64,000 nt of DNA, from NCBI GenBank assembly GCA_015680685.1, contig MNCI01033568.1, forward strand, positions 231,524-295,523, in the 5' to 3' direction. This stretch comes from Gnetum montanum (taxonomy: Eukaryota; Streptophyta; Gnetopsida; Gnetales; Gnetaceae). The notes beneath the pieces are model-generated. The model saw only the letters and a list, made by a program, of their open reading frames with translations, did no database searches and had not been told where the DNA came from. Positions 1-11,649 of the stretch are shown here, piece after piece; the first letter of the stretch is position 1; each line of letters begins with the position of its first letter. A program made the position numbers and the translations under genes.

Positions 1-2420
1 ATAATCAAATACAAATAGCCCTAGAAGACCAAGCCAAGACTATGTTCACTAGTCCTTGGGGAACGTTTGCATACAAACAGATGGCGTTTGGCTTGTGCAA
101 TGCCCTTGAAAAATTTCAACGACTAGTTCTAAGCATCTTCCAATAGCAGATAGGAAATGGTGTAGAAGTCTTTATGGATGATTTCTCCACCTATGGAGAA
201 AAATTTGATCAAGCCTTGGACTAGTTATAGAAAGTGTTAAAAAGATGTGTAGAAACCAAATTGAGGCTCAACTAGCAAAAAAGCCATTTGATGGTCCAAG
301 AGGGCGTAGTACTAGGGTACAAAATCTCACACATAGGGATAGAGGTAGACCTCGAGAAAATCAAAGTTATCCAAGGAATTACCCGACAACCAGAAATTGT
401 CAAAGATATTTGGTCATTCCTTGGACATACTAGCTACTATAGGAGATTTATTGAGAACTTTTCAAAGGTTGCCAAATCATTAGAGGAATTAATGAAAAAG
501 GATATACCTTTCGAGTGGACCAGGGAATGTGAATTATCTTTTCAAACTTTGAAACAGAAGCTAGTAGAAATACCTATTCTAGAAGCACCTAACTAGTCCA
601 AACCATTCCATATCATGACTGACACATACAACTATGCCTTAGGAGCCATACTTACATAGTTAGATAACCAGAAGTATCCTCATTACATCTAGTATGCAAG
701 TAGAAGTATCGCTGGTGCACAACTTAACTACACTACCACATAGAAAGAATTAATGGTTGTAGTGTTTGCACTAGAAAAGTTTAGACACTATGTATTGGGA
801 TATAAAGTATATATACATACATATCATAGTGCAATAAGGTTACTCATGAATAATCCAATGGCAAGCCCTTGTATCATACGATGGCTTGTAATCTTACAAG
901 AGTTTGATCTTATGATGATCGATCATAAAGGCACTAAGAACATAGTTGCTGATCATTTATCTCAGTCGCTATGGGACAACAAAGAGGAAAAGTATCCAAT
1001 TTCTAATTATTTTCTTGATGAATTCCTCTTTATTGGTGTACTGAATAATCAATCACCCATAGAGACAAAATGGTACAGTAGCATTCTTACCTATCTCCTC
1101 ACCCAACAAATACCACAAGAGTTAAACCTTAAGAAGAAACAATAGTTTCTTCACCAAGCCAAGTACTTTATGGAATTTAGTGGACAACTTTACAAAGTGT
1201 GTCTAGATGGCTTGGTTCGCTGGTATGTTCCCAATATAGATCAATTGTGAGTTCTTCAAGACACTCATGAGGGTCCTTGTGGGGGTCATTACGCTGGGAG
1301 ATGAACGACCATCAAGATCTTGCTTGCGAGATATTATTAGCCTACATTGTTTCAGGATGCCCTTCAATTTGTCCAACCTTGTGAGCACTATCAAAATGAT
1401 GGGGGAATGACTGCTAGAATGGAGGATTCACAACAATGGATCCAATTGTTAGAACCCTTTGACATTTGGGGAATTGAATTTATGGGGCCAATTACACCAA
1501 TGTCCAATGGAAAAGTCTATATTATTGTTGTTGTTGATTACCTAACTAAATGAGTAGAAGTAGCTGCTATTAAGGATTTTACATCATCTACAGCCACATG
1601 ATTTTTTCAACAAGAAATCATAAACAAGTTTGATATGCCTCGTGCACTTATTTCAGATAATGGTACCCACTTCATAAGTGCAAATTTTTGAAAATTAATC
1701 CAACACTTAGGGGTTGAGCATAAATTGACTACACCATACCACCCCCAAGAAAATGATCAAGCAGAAGTCACCAACAGGAAGATTACAAAGATATTGACAA
1801 GAACTGTTAGTAAGTTTAGATGAGACTAGAGCACTAAACTGAACAATGCTCTTTAGGCATACCACTCCACATGGAAACTCCCTATAGACTACTCTCCCTA
1901 TGAGTTAGTGTACGGTAAATTACCAATGCTTCTCGTTCAAACTAAGCTCTGTACACTATCCATGGCATGTGACCTCAACCTTGACTTTGATCTAGCATAG
2001 AAACAATGGTTAGTAATCCTTAACTTGCTAGATGAAAATTGACTAGCTACCCTGTCATCTAATGAGTTGCACAAGGTATTCAATAAACAACATCATGACC
2101 TAAGAATTAGAAAAGTTAAATATCAACCAGGAGATAAGGTTCTCTACTAGAATCCCATACATGTGCCACAACGTACTAAATTTCAAAAATTGTGAGAAGG
2201 ACCTTATATTATTTATGCAACTTTTCCTTTAGGGGCCATGACAATATACAAACTTGAGAGCCCAGAAAAGAAACTGTTGGTCAGCGTACAACAAACCAAA
2301 CCTTTCCATGAGCTTAGAATAGCCAGTACACATGCTACCTCTCTTAGTGGACAACCTTGCTCACTATTTTGGATCTCCTCCTTCCAACTTAGTCATGGGG
2401 GAGATGGCCACCTATGCTAA
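1..2420 (+). pseudogene. Decayed pol of element A (RT end, RNase H, integrase)
   Basis: Reads through about 20 stops. The reverse transcriptase active-site box FMDDF lies at about 172-186. RT thumb and connection follow at 288-596 (motif SFLGHTSYYRRFIENF). RNase H runs about 600-960, with the motif ALEKFRHYVLGYKVY at 768-812. The integrase zinc-binding end lies near 1260-1400, its catalytic core about 1440-1760 (VYIIVVVDY; LISDNGTHF), and a C-terminal GPY-type module ends at 2420. The first catalytic Asp of integrase is Glu here (WGIEFMG near 1467), while elements E and F keep Asp. Most stops are TAG or TGA at positions where relatives have CAG, CGA or TGG. In life this would be the replication polyprotein of the element; this copy cannot make it. 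Confidence 0.85.
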
Positions 2421-4274
2421 CAATTTGAGGCTCTCAGTTCTTTTTAAATTTTTTCTTTACACATTTTTCTAACTTTTTTTTACGCACCATCGTTCATATT
2501 TTTACTATTTCTTTGTTTGCTTGATTTACTTTTATTCATCATCCAATAAGTGCTCATGATGATGGATTGAATTATATCATATTGATTGCTAATGTTTGAT
2601 TTTTACCTTTGAATTATGATGTTGATATTAAGGTATGGTTCTTTTGGTAAAACAGATCATGAGTCCACGCCATCCACTCATCCATACAACTCTATGGTCT
2701 CCTTTGGCTTGGAACTATACAGTCCCCTTTTTCTAAGTAAATTTATTAATGAATTGGTGGTTGGGTACTTTTGAAACCAAGGAAAGACTCAAAGGATGAA
2801 AAGGGTGTGACTTCAAGGGGATTCAATGCATTTGTGCTAGCCATTATTTTGGGTGCTTGGATGCTTTTTTCTTGGATTTTCTGCCATTTTGACATTGTTC
2901 AAAAATCAGGAAGCCAAATGAATAAAAATAAGTTTTTCATGGTGTGGTTCTCATGCAAAAAAAGAAAAAAAAAACATGTTACCCATGCTTGAAGATTATG
3001 AAACTGGAAAGACATGTTACCCATGCTTAAAGGTTCCCTCTAACTAAGGCCCTTTCTGACTTCCTGCTTCTCTATCTTGCTCTCCTCAAGATGGAGGTCA
3101 CTCTTTATGAAAGAATTCTTGTTGCTTCAAGAGGATGGATTGGCTAGGTGTATTGATGTAAGGTCACTAAATGTGGTTGGTTTGAGTTTGGATTTGGGAT
3201 GAAGTTCTCCTTAACCATGAAATACACAAGGGGCTTTACACAACCTTGTTCTTGGGATTCCATTCCATTCTCTCCTCTCCATCTTTCTTTCCATTTTCCA
3301 CGTCATTGTCAATTTTATCATTACTCTATTCTAGGTTGATGTATTTTTTTTCTTTGGTGAATTCTTGTGGTAATTTTTTAACTCTTTCTTCCAAATGACA
3401 TTCCTAGAGCCTACAGACTCTTTGGTTTGTGGGTTTGTCTAGGCATAAAAGGCATGAACCTACATTGGGGAGGACCCACTGGCATTCCTTTTTGGTGTAA
3501 TTGTCAAGTTCTTTTTCTTAAACATTTCCTGCAATCAATCATTTCTTGTTTCATCCCCATCCATGACATCCATTTTATTGGCATTGCCGTTGTTATTTTT
3601 TCCCATCTTTCTTGTTCCTCAAATTTTCCCATCTTATAACTACTGGAGGTTTGCTCATAGTCATGGGGGCCCTAGCACAAATTTTTCAATTTTCTTCATT
3701 TTACTATTCGCCTAACCCCTACACCTTGGGTAGTCACCTGTGATAAATCTCCAAACTAGTTTATGTCATAATCACAACTTAGCCAATGCACTTCATATTG
3801 AGGTAAGGCATCAATTGCATTGTGGTTTATCTATCCTTGCTCATTTGTGACTGTGTTGTGTGTGTAGATGATGATCATATAAACAATGAACTGGGCTTGG
3901 AGGAAGCACTTAGGATGGACCATAACTAGAGCATTTATGAAAGGAGCAAGTTTGGTGGTGTGGCTATGGATAAATAATGGAAGGTGCAATCTTAGGATTG
4001 GTGGCAACACACTTTATTTTCTCTCTCTCTTTCTCTACAAGATACCAAATAAAGGCTTGGATTTCATTTATGTATGAGTGTTCACCACAATGGTTATGAA
4101 TACTAATGTTGTAATATGCTTATTGATGCATTCACTAGGCATGTTTAGTCTGTCATCCCATTCCACCATCAGTTGTCAGTTAGTTAATAATCCCATACCT
4201 TCCCAATATTTTGTAAATAACTTGTTTCTTTTCTTTTATACTTAAGGATGAGTTTTCATTCAGTCGTGGGGGTA
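2421..4274 (+). other. Element A 3' internal non-coding region and polypurine tract
   Basis: No long reading frame. Segments match, in inverse orientation, the corresponding region of element B (19765-21728), for example the stretch around 3120-3240. At about 3651 the sequence GGAGGTTTGCTC aligns with the position that in E and F is a splice donor (GGAGGTAAG). At about 3855-3870 GTGTGTGTAG precedes an ATG, in the place where E and F start their extra reading frame, but only about 60 codons remain open here (3886-4077). The tract GTGGGGGTA at 4266-4274 directly precedes the LTR and is the expected plus-strand primer. Confidence 0.6.
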
Positions 4275-4280
4275 TGATAA

Positions 4281-4556
4281 GAGTACTTACTCTAATTATT
4301 AGAGTGGTTACTCTAGTAGTTACTCTAATTATTAAAGTGGTTACTCTAGTTGTTGCTCTAGCGGTTATTCTAATTATTAGAGTAGTTACTCTAATTATTA
4401 GAGTGGTTACTCTAGCAGTTACTTTAGCAGTTATTCTAATTATTAGAGTGGTTACTCTAGTAGTTATTCTAGTTATTACAGAGGTTACTCTAGTGGTTAC
4501 TTTAGCAATTATTCTAATTAATAGAGCGGTTACTCTAATTATTAGAGTAGTTGCTC
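4281..4556. repeat. Short tandem/inverted repeat array in U3 of element A
   Basis: About 275 bp of variants of GTTACTCTAATTATTAGAGT alternating with GTTACTCTAGTAGTTACTCT. The core ACTCTAATTATTAGAGT is nearly self-complementary, so each unit could form a small hairpin. Both strands are open over 110-135 codons purely because of the repeat period; I do not call these genes. The array sits directly upstream of the TATA box, where promoter and enhancer elements of an LTR lie. Confidence 0.85.
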
Positions 4557-4563
4557 CCAAGCC

Positions 4564-4571
4564 TATAAATA
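4564..4571 (+). promoter_or_regulatory. TATA box of element A LTR
   Basis: TATAAATA in the context GCCTATAAATACAG, with a polyadenylation signal about 170 bp downstream. The same box occurs at the equivalent place in most other LTRs of the window. Confidence 0.7.
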
Positions 4572-4740
4572 CAGTGCCCAGGTGCACAATTGGGAGAAAA
4601 GTATTTTAGCAGTCAGGTGGCGAAACTCTTGTAATCTATTTGAAAGTTAGAGTATTTTCCAAGTTCTTATAGTAGGAGGTCTATGTGTGGATGGATCTTT
4701 ATTCAAGCATTGATGTACCTAAGCACACCATTGTATTGGC

Positions 4741-4746
4741 AATAAA
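4741..4746 (+). terminator. Polyadenylation signal in element A LTR
   Basis: AATAAA within GGCAATAAAGA. The same signal in the same context is found on the minus strand of element B's LTR (19515-19520), supporting a role in ending the element transcript in R. Confidence 0.55.
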
Positions 4747-5639
4747 GACAAGCCCTTTGATTCATCCTTGCAACACTTGAGATTTATTTTCTTATGCATT
4801 TCTTTTATTTTATTTTCTTATGCATTTATTTTATTTTATTTTATTTTATTTTATGCGCTTTACATTTATGTTATTAGCACAGAAATTCATTTTCATCAAT
4901 TAAGCATATTGTTAAATTACACAAGCATGACCACCTCGAGCATGTGTGTAATGCTTGGTAACCTAGTAACAATTAGCGTTTGGTAATCTCAGCAACGTTG
5001 CACTAGTTCAGGATGTGTACGACAAGTGGGAACGGATGCTGGTGTTAGGATTAGTTAGAACTTTGTTAATGAGTAGTTAAGTTAAATTAGTCACCTAGTT
5101 ATCTCTCTCTTTCCCTATTAGCATAGGACATAAAAACATAAAAGATATAAAAATTGTATGCCTCAAGCTTACTTAATCATATAATTGTGACATACAAGTA
5201 AGTTTGGGAAGACAATGATCAATCAACCCGTCTTTATTCCACAAGGGCGCATAAGCACTTAGTCCTCGAAAATCAATTGGATCATGCGTGAAATGCTTGT
5301 ATTCATATGGTTGGGCGTAGGGGTACCTTGCCACTCATCAATAGTGTCATGTTTAGCTTTTATGTTTTATGTTTTAGTGGTGATGGTTGTTGGCTATTGC
5401 ATAGAATTAAGAGACATTGTTTTTGTGAGGAATGAGATTGTACTATATTGGCCTCGTAATAGTCTTAATGAGCTAGTAGGTTTACTAGATTTATTCACAC
5501 ATATGAAAATTATCCTAAAGAAGGAACATTTCTTAGCCTTATTTTTAGATCTACTAACATTAGCATTCACTTGTATGTTCACAATGCTAGTGGCATTTTT
5601 TTTGTTGAGGTTATGATGTTAATTCTTCCTAGATTGTTA

Positions 5640-7211
5640 GTGGTGGCATATGTTGGAGGGAAGTATGAGAGTTTTGAGGATATGAAAGATGGTGAAAGGC
5701 ATGGGATGGTGATTCCACAAAAGATGTGGGTTAATGGTATTCAATAGGATAGTAATAGTGAGTTTAGGCATGGATAGTAGAACCATTAGGAGAAATATGT
5801 TATTGAGCATGGTATGCATAAGGGTTCAGTTGGTAATATGGATATTGATAGTTTGATGATGAAATTTTCCATGATAATGGTTTTAACCATTGTTGTTCAT
5901 AGTAGTATTGAGATTGAGAAGAAGTCCCACTTGGATAGTACCATTAATTGTAGGACTGTCTATAATTTCCTTGTGGATAAGGTAATCTCTAGGCATTTAT
6001 TTTTTCATGAACTTGGGATTCCAAGTAAAAGCCTCGGACTCTTGTAATGTAACATAAGAATGGAATAGACCTATGGATGTTCATATTAATAAATGTTACA
6101 CCCATCCTCCTCCTCTAGATATGAATTTGCAACCTCTTCTATTGTAGCTACTTTTTCTTTCTATCAATAAATGTCCTTACCTATTTCCTTGTTCTTATTT
6201 ATTTTCTTGTATTAAATAATTGATCCTACTTGCTTTTTCTTCTCCTTTAAGATTTTCAAGTTGCTTGTAACTTTTTCTTCAATCAATGTTCACAGTTTAT
6301 CTATCCTTACTCCAATCTCGGTGATAGACTTTCGTATTCATAAGATTTTATGTAAAATCACCTCATTAAGAGCTACCTCTTATTTCTAATCATAAATATG
6401 GATCTTCTTTTTATAAAGGGTTGGATCTCAATTATATTCTTCTATGCTCTCCCTTTTACATAGTTCTCCTTCTTCTTTGCCAGATGTTCAATTAACTGTT
6501 ATATCCAATTGGCTCTTACTTCTGATAATCTTCCTTAGGCATAGATCCCAAGGGTCTCCCTTATTTTATAACAAATATCATCTATGATGTGATGAAGTTG
6601 ATCTATTTAAGAAAATATATGGCCTAGGAATCTATGTAGTAGAGAATAGTATTTGCCAAAGGTTGCATTAAGAGATTCATGGTTCTCTTGCTTCCATCTT
6701 TGATTTGATTTCTTAGATTGAAAACTCTTAAATATGTTTGATATTTATTATTCGAGAGCTCAAGCATTGTGGACCACCAGTAGATTAAATCTAGTTTCAA
6801 TGATCTATACCAACTTTCAGCTTCTTCTATTAGTATTTTAGGGAAGCTTAAACTTTTGTCACTTACTTTCAATATTTTTCAAGGTCCAGGTATCATGAAA
6901 GGCTTGTAAATGATGTTGTAGATAAGAATTATGGCCTTTCTGAAATTTAAGAATGTCATTCATTTCAAGCTATTTGATGTAGCCTTTTCATTGTTGCCTA
7001 TAGGGTATTCCAGCTACTACCTTAATCTATATTATCCTTCTAGTATCCAACAAGAGTTCATCATCATCAACCATGTTATGGTTATAATTCCTATTTCTAT
7101 TTCTATTTGTCTAATTATGATGGTATTGTTTATGCTTCTTTTAGTACCTTATACCTTGTCATTGATTTCTATTTCTATATCTATCTTGACCTCTTAGGGG
7201 AGCTCTATCTT
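5640..7211 (-). pseudogene. Decayed gag (middle and distal part) of element G
   Basis: The minus strand at 6624-6872 reads WWSTMLELSNNKYQTYLRVF. This aligns with element E gag near 52080-52160 and element B gag near 39500-39560, so it is the capsid region of the same gag family. The stretch 6900-7200 encodes a charged, Arg/Asn-rich repeat-like linker. The stretch 5640-6050 matches the gag-protease linker of E (50950-51440). Many stops and frame breaks are present. I infer a dead structural polyprotein. Confidence 0.65.
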
Positions 7212-10200
7212 TGTAACACCTCCATTAATTATTTATAAAATATCCTAAAAATAACTAATAGAGATGCTCTGAAACCCCAAGGATTTGGATTTAACCTTGA
7301 TTTACTAATTCAAAAGGAAGTAAAATAAATAAATAAAAATTATTAATTACAAGCATAAATATAGTGAAATAATACACTACAAAATGTTTTCATATTTCAT
7401 GCATACATAATTAAATAAAATTTCTTTAGAGAAAATTAGAGATTTATGTAGCAACCAAAAGGTAGATGTCAAAAAAATTTCACTAGATGCATCATAAAAT
7501 AGTACGTAAAATAATGATTCTAATGACACTTGTTTTATCCCATTTGGATAACTAGATATAAAGATATTCATGATTACAATTTTCCAAAATTAATTAATAA
7601 AATTAAACATATTAATATATAATAAATAATATTAAACTTTTCTAAACATATAGCACACATAAAATGAAAGTGATCCTTGTAATCTCATGATCCTAATGGC
7701 ATAGAAAACAAATTCATATCTATCATACTTTAGTACTTATTTACAAAAAATAGGCACATGGCTCAAAGATTAGAAAATTGTACAAGGTCTCTATTTTACA
7801 AAAAATATTTTTTTAGTTTAGAAGGTTCATGTTGTACATAATTGATCAACCTTTTGTCTCATGTTTCTCTTTCAATGATTTTGTACCGACTCTAGGCTCT
7901 CTACATTGAAATAAGAAAGATGATTATATTTTCCTCTTCATGGAGCATAAAGATTCCAGGCCAAAAGTTTTACCTTATGGGCTAGGCAAAGGTTTTTAGT
8001 AAAATATTAAAAAAAAAATTTAAGTCTAGAAATGCTACAAATTTTTTAAATATCTAAAATAAATCCAAAGATCCAAAAGACATCCAAAATTCCTCGAAAT
8101 ATATATTTTATCCAAGCATCTTTGAAGTCTATGTCTTGGTACCCTTCTTATCAAAGGGACTCACCAATAGCTCTTGGTATATCATCACTACTATCATATT
8201 ATCCTTTAAATTATTTTAATGTATGAAAATATCACAAATTTTTCTAGAAAAAATCCAAAGAATGTATATTTTAAAAAGGCATATCCAAAGGCTAGGTCTT
8301 GGTTATCCTCACCAACAAAGGAACTCACTGACACCTCTTGAAATAACCTTACTACTATCATACGATTATCATTGTGACCCCAAATAAGTCACCCATGGTA
8401 TATTATTTAATTGTATTCCAAAAATCCAAAAGATTTCCAAAGTAACCAAAAATTCATGAGAGCCAAAATTCCACAAAATCATGTTTATATCATAAGCTAG
8501 TTCAAAATAATCATAAAATATTTGGAAAGAAAGTTGGGCAAAGTTTCCTCAACTTCAAAATTCACTAAAAGACAAAAAAAAAAGGTATGAACGAAATTAA
8601 AACATTGATTTTCATAAAAGAACATGCCTAACATGATAAAAATCCTACAAAATCTCAACCTATTAATCAAAATAGTAGAATAATAGCAGAAGATCATGAA
8701 GTAGAGAGGAGAAATAGAAAATGCACAATAATATAGGGTAGTTTCATAAAAAGAAATATAAAATAATCTCTCTTACAAGGTCTTAAACAAAATAGTACAA
8801 CTACCTAAAAAGAAAAGTGGAATAAACCTTTTTACTTATGCTTATAGAGCTCCCATAATCTTAGTAGCATCTTCCTTTTCTATTTAATGCTTTTCATTTG
8901 TTTTTTCATCACTTAACTCATTACACCTAAACCCCTTCCACAAACTATGATGAGATGTATCTAAAGGTCTCAACCTATCTATAAGGAAAAAATTGGAAGA
9001 AATCAAGCTCAAATCAACTTCAAAACAAAGAAGAAATGGCAAAAAATGCCTTCCAGGAAAAATGTAATGGAATGTGATTTAAAAAAAAATGATGGTTATC
9101 AAAAAAATGGACAGCAGAAAAAAGGCAGTGGAAGAAAATGCAATCCAAAGGCAGTGGTGAAAAATTAAAATTTGTTTAACATATATTTATGTTGCATGTA
9201 TGATATGCATATGCTTTTTGTGATTAGTACATAAACATGCTTTTTCTATTTCAACTTTTAAAATTTGATTTTTTAATATTTTTAATTATAATACTATTTT
9301 TAAAGCACTCTCTTTTTCTTAAGTTTGTTTCCCATTCTCTTTCTAGTAATACCTTCAGTGTTTAACCTCTCATAACATGCACACCAAGACTCCAAATCAA
9401 ATTTCGTTTAAACTTATGGAGTTCTTATCAAGTGATATACCTAGACATATGCTGAAATTTCATCCAAGCTTCACTTATCATAGTCATCTAGTTCAAAAGT
9501 TGAAACTGTTACAATATTTTAGCAAACTAGAAAATGTGATATCTTGAAAGCTATAATAAAGATTTTAGTAAACTGAAGGTCAAAATCTATGTTTTGGGAT
9601 ACATCAGTAAGGTCAAATTTTAGGTAGGTCATCATCCTAAAATATTTCCTTAAAAAAATGATCTATGAAATATTTTATTATAATTAAAAATGAACTCCAA
9701 ATGCTAGTTTAATAATAATAAGTAATAAGAAATATGATCTGAGTAGGATGATAGTTAGAAATTACTCCATGAATAGAGTATTATATAATCACATATGCAT
9801 AATAAAATAAAAAGATGCATAATTAAATGTGCATAACAAAGTATAAATATGCATTATTGATTATGCATAATAAAGATTAACTATACATAACTGAATATGA
9901 AAAAGAATAAAATATGCATATCTAGATACTTGTAAAAGCATAATAACTAATATATAAAAAAACATCCTAGGGTAATTGGACTTCAACATTTAGTTATAAA
10001 ATATTTAGAAGATCTATGAATAAGCTTAAATAGTTGTGAAATAAAGGATACTAAACTTTAGCAAATTACATTAGCAAGCAAATTGTATTCACTTATTAAG
10101 AAAACTAATAACAACAACAACTATAATAATGCATTTGATAATATTAAAGAATTAATCATATGCATTAAATTAAATGATTAAATTTATTCAAATTTCTAAG

Positions 10201-10223
10201 TTGTGAAAATTTCCATACCTACA
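7212..10223. mobile_element. AT-rich 3-kb insertion in element G gag, possibly a solo LTR
   Basis: The two halves of G gag flank this block. It starts TGTAACACC and ends CCTACA, so its ends are TGTA...TACA as expected of an LTR; TGTAACACC is a common start of chromovirus LTRs. No coding domain was recognised. The flanking 5-mers (ATCTT left, TTCAT right) do not match, although ATCTT recurs 3 bases further right, so the boundaries and the solo-LTR call are tentative. It contains an internal duplication (8065-8205 and 8240-8372). Confidence 0.4.
8065..8372. repeat. Diverged tandem duplication of about 140 bp
   Basis: Two copies, about 8065-8205 and 8240-8372, share AATCCAAAGA, then GTCTTGGT, then an ACTCAC block and the stretch ACTACTATCATA. 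They are diverged but collinear. Confidence 0.6.
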
Positions 10224-10553
10224 TTCATCTTCATTAAAAATAGATGGTGAAGATGAAGAGAAAGATGATGAACTGGGAGAACTAACATAGTTCCTATATC
10301 TTACCCTATGGTCCCTTGGTTTATAGAAGGTCCTAGGCCTTAAGATCCTATTTATTCTAAAACTAATTCCATCCCTTCTAGAATTCTCTATGACAAGTGA
10401 ATGTAGTCTTTGAATGTAGTAAGGATCAAAATAAGCATGCGAAATCCCTACTTGTAGTGGTTGACTTCAATTTTCTTCAATATAGATCTTATCATTTTTC
10501 CTACTAGTATTCTCATGATGTGATAAATTATTATCCCTATGTGAAGAAAACAT
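10224..10553 (-). pseudogene. N-terminal gag fragment of element G
   Basis: The minus strand starts ATG at 10553 (MFSSHRDNNLSHHENTS), about 115 bp downstream of the primer-binding site, matching the position of the gag starts of E (53215) and B (40719). The fragment is rich in Ser, Arg and Asn and ends in a run of Ser and acidic residues where the AT-rich block begins. At least one in-frame stop is present. Its continuation is at 5640-7211. Confidence 0.55.
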
Positions 10554-10669
10554 GTTTTTGGTTAATAATATGTATGACTTAAAATATTAAAATTTCCTAA
10601 AAGATAAATTGTTAGTGCTTTTATAATGATTGTTTATAATATAACTAATCTAGATTAGTATCATCATTT

Positions 10670-10687
10670 TCCTAGCAATGATACTAA
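10670..10687 (-). other. Primer-binding site of element G (decayed)
   Basis: Directly inside the 5' LTR. The minus strand reads TTAGTATCATTGCTAGGA, a diverged form of B's site TTGGCACCATTGCCAAGGA, which itself resembles the Athila tRNA-Asp site. Confidence 0.5.
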
Positions 10688-11649
10688 TGATGGCTGGAAA
10701 GTGTTCCCTATGTCCAACCATATGAATTATAAGTGTGTATGCATGATACTATCAAATTTTGTGAATGGGACTAGTGTGGTATCTAGATCATTAAGTGTTG
10801 ATCGTAGGTCACTATCTTCTTACTTAGACCAATGGTAGCTTTATCACATATGGTTTAATCCAACATGAGACATGATTATTGGTATTGTACAACCATGGCT
10901 AAGTTAGATAAGATCATGGAAATTAATTATTTAATTAATCCAAGTAAGAACAAGAAGATAAATCCTAAGCCATCCTAAGGATGATAAGTGTTTATTCCTA
11001 GCTTACCATACACATCTTGAATTTACATACCCACTATTGGGATTACCGAGCGTTATGCTATAAGACAAAATAAGCAATAACACTGATGGGATTATGAAGC
11101 AAATATGTGTTTATGTTCGAAATAGGTCATGCTCATTTTTCCAGTTGATTAATGTGTATGAAAATGTAAATATTAACTAAGCACATGGAAAGTAAATTTC
11201 ACTAAAAGAAAATTGATTCTAAGTCAAAGTGTTGCATTGAATATGAACTAATCTCAAGCTTATTCCTGGCCATGGTGTATGTCTATGTGTAATGTCACTT
11301 AAATAAGATGCCATACAATTGACTCAAATCTATACTACGGGCACTCACTGAGTATTTATTAATATTAGAAAATAAAACTGGAATAATTTGGGTACACTAG
11401 TAACGAAATGATTGTAAATATGCAATGGATGCTCACATATTTATAAGAAAATATGGAGATTTTATTAATGTATATGTATTGACTCATCTCAAGTTGCATC
11501 AATGAGGATACATTGATGTAGATATGATATAGCATTTATGATATACCAAATGCAATGTAGCAATCAATTGACATGCATCGATGTCGATGCAATGTAGCAT
11601 TTGTGATATCGTAGTTGACTGATATACTTGACAATAGGATGTTTCATCA
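10688..11649 (-). repeat. 5' LTR of element G
   Basis: 962 bp. On the plus strand it runs TGATGG...TTTCATCA, and it aligns with the other Athila-like LTRs in the part CCCTATGTCCAACCATATGA. A TATA box (TATTTATA on the plus strand) is at 11438-11445. The U3 side (about 11480-11640) is full of short ATCGATG, GATATC and TGTAGCA repeats. Confidence 0.7.

Larger units (their letters stand above)
1..5340 (+). mobile_element. Element A: 3' part of an Athila-like Ty3/gypsy retrotransposon
   Basis: Seen: a decayed pol reading plus-strand from the window edge (reverse transcriptase, RNase H, integrase), then about 1.85 kb without long coding sequence, a G-rich polypurine tract at 4266-4274 and an LTR at 4275-5340. 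The 5' LTR, gag and protease lie left of the window. The domain order RT-RH-IN is that of Ty3/gypsy. The FMDD active-site box and the LTR ends shared with element B, which has an Athila-type primer site, place it in the Athila-like group. It appears to interrupt element G, whose minus-strand gag remnant begins a few hundred bases to the right, but the left target-site copy is not in view. Confidence 0.85.
4275..5340 (+). repeat. 3' LTR of element A
   Basis: 1066 bp, starting TGATAA after the polypurine tract and ending TCATCA. From about 4911 it aligns well with the LTRs of element B, including ATGTGTACGACAAGTGGGAA near 5012-5031. It is longer than B's LTRs (810 and 860 bp) because its U3 holds a short-repeat array absent from B. 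The next 5 bases (ATAGT) should be one target-site copy; the partner is outside the window. Confidence 0.85.
5341..11649 (-). mobile_element. Element G: old Athila-like element (5' LTR and gag), interrupted
   Basis: Minus-strand remnant related to E and B. Reading right to left: LTR 10688-11649, primer-binding site, gag start at 10553, a 3-kb insertion (7212-10223), then the rest of gag down to about 5640. Its pol and 3' LTR are not seen; they would lie left of element A, which seems to have inserted into it. The stretch 5341-5639 shows no recognisable domain. Confidence 0.65.

Noticed and set aside
4180-4609. Long overlapping open frames on both strands (135 and 111 codons)
   Set aside because: They translate a short tandem repeat with Ile/Thr/Val repeats on each strand and lie in an LTR U3; repeat artefact.
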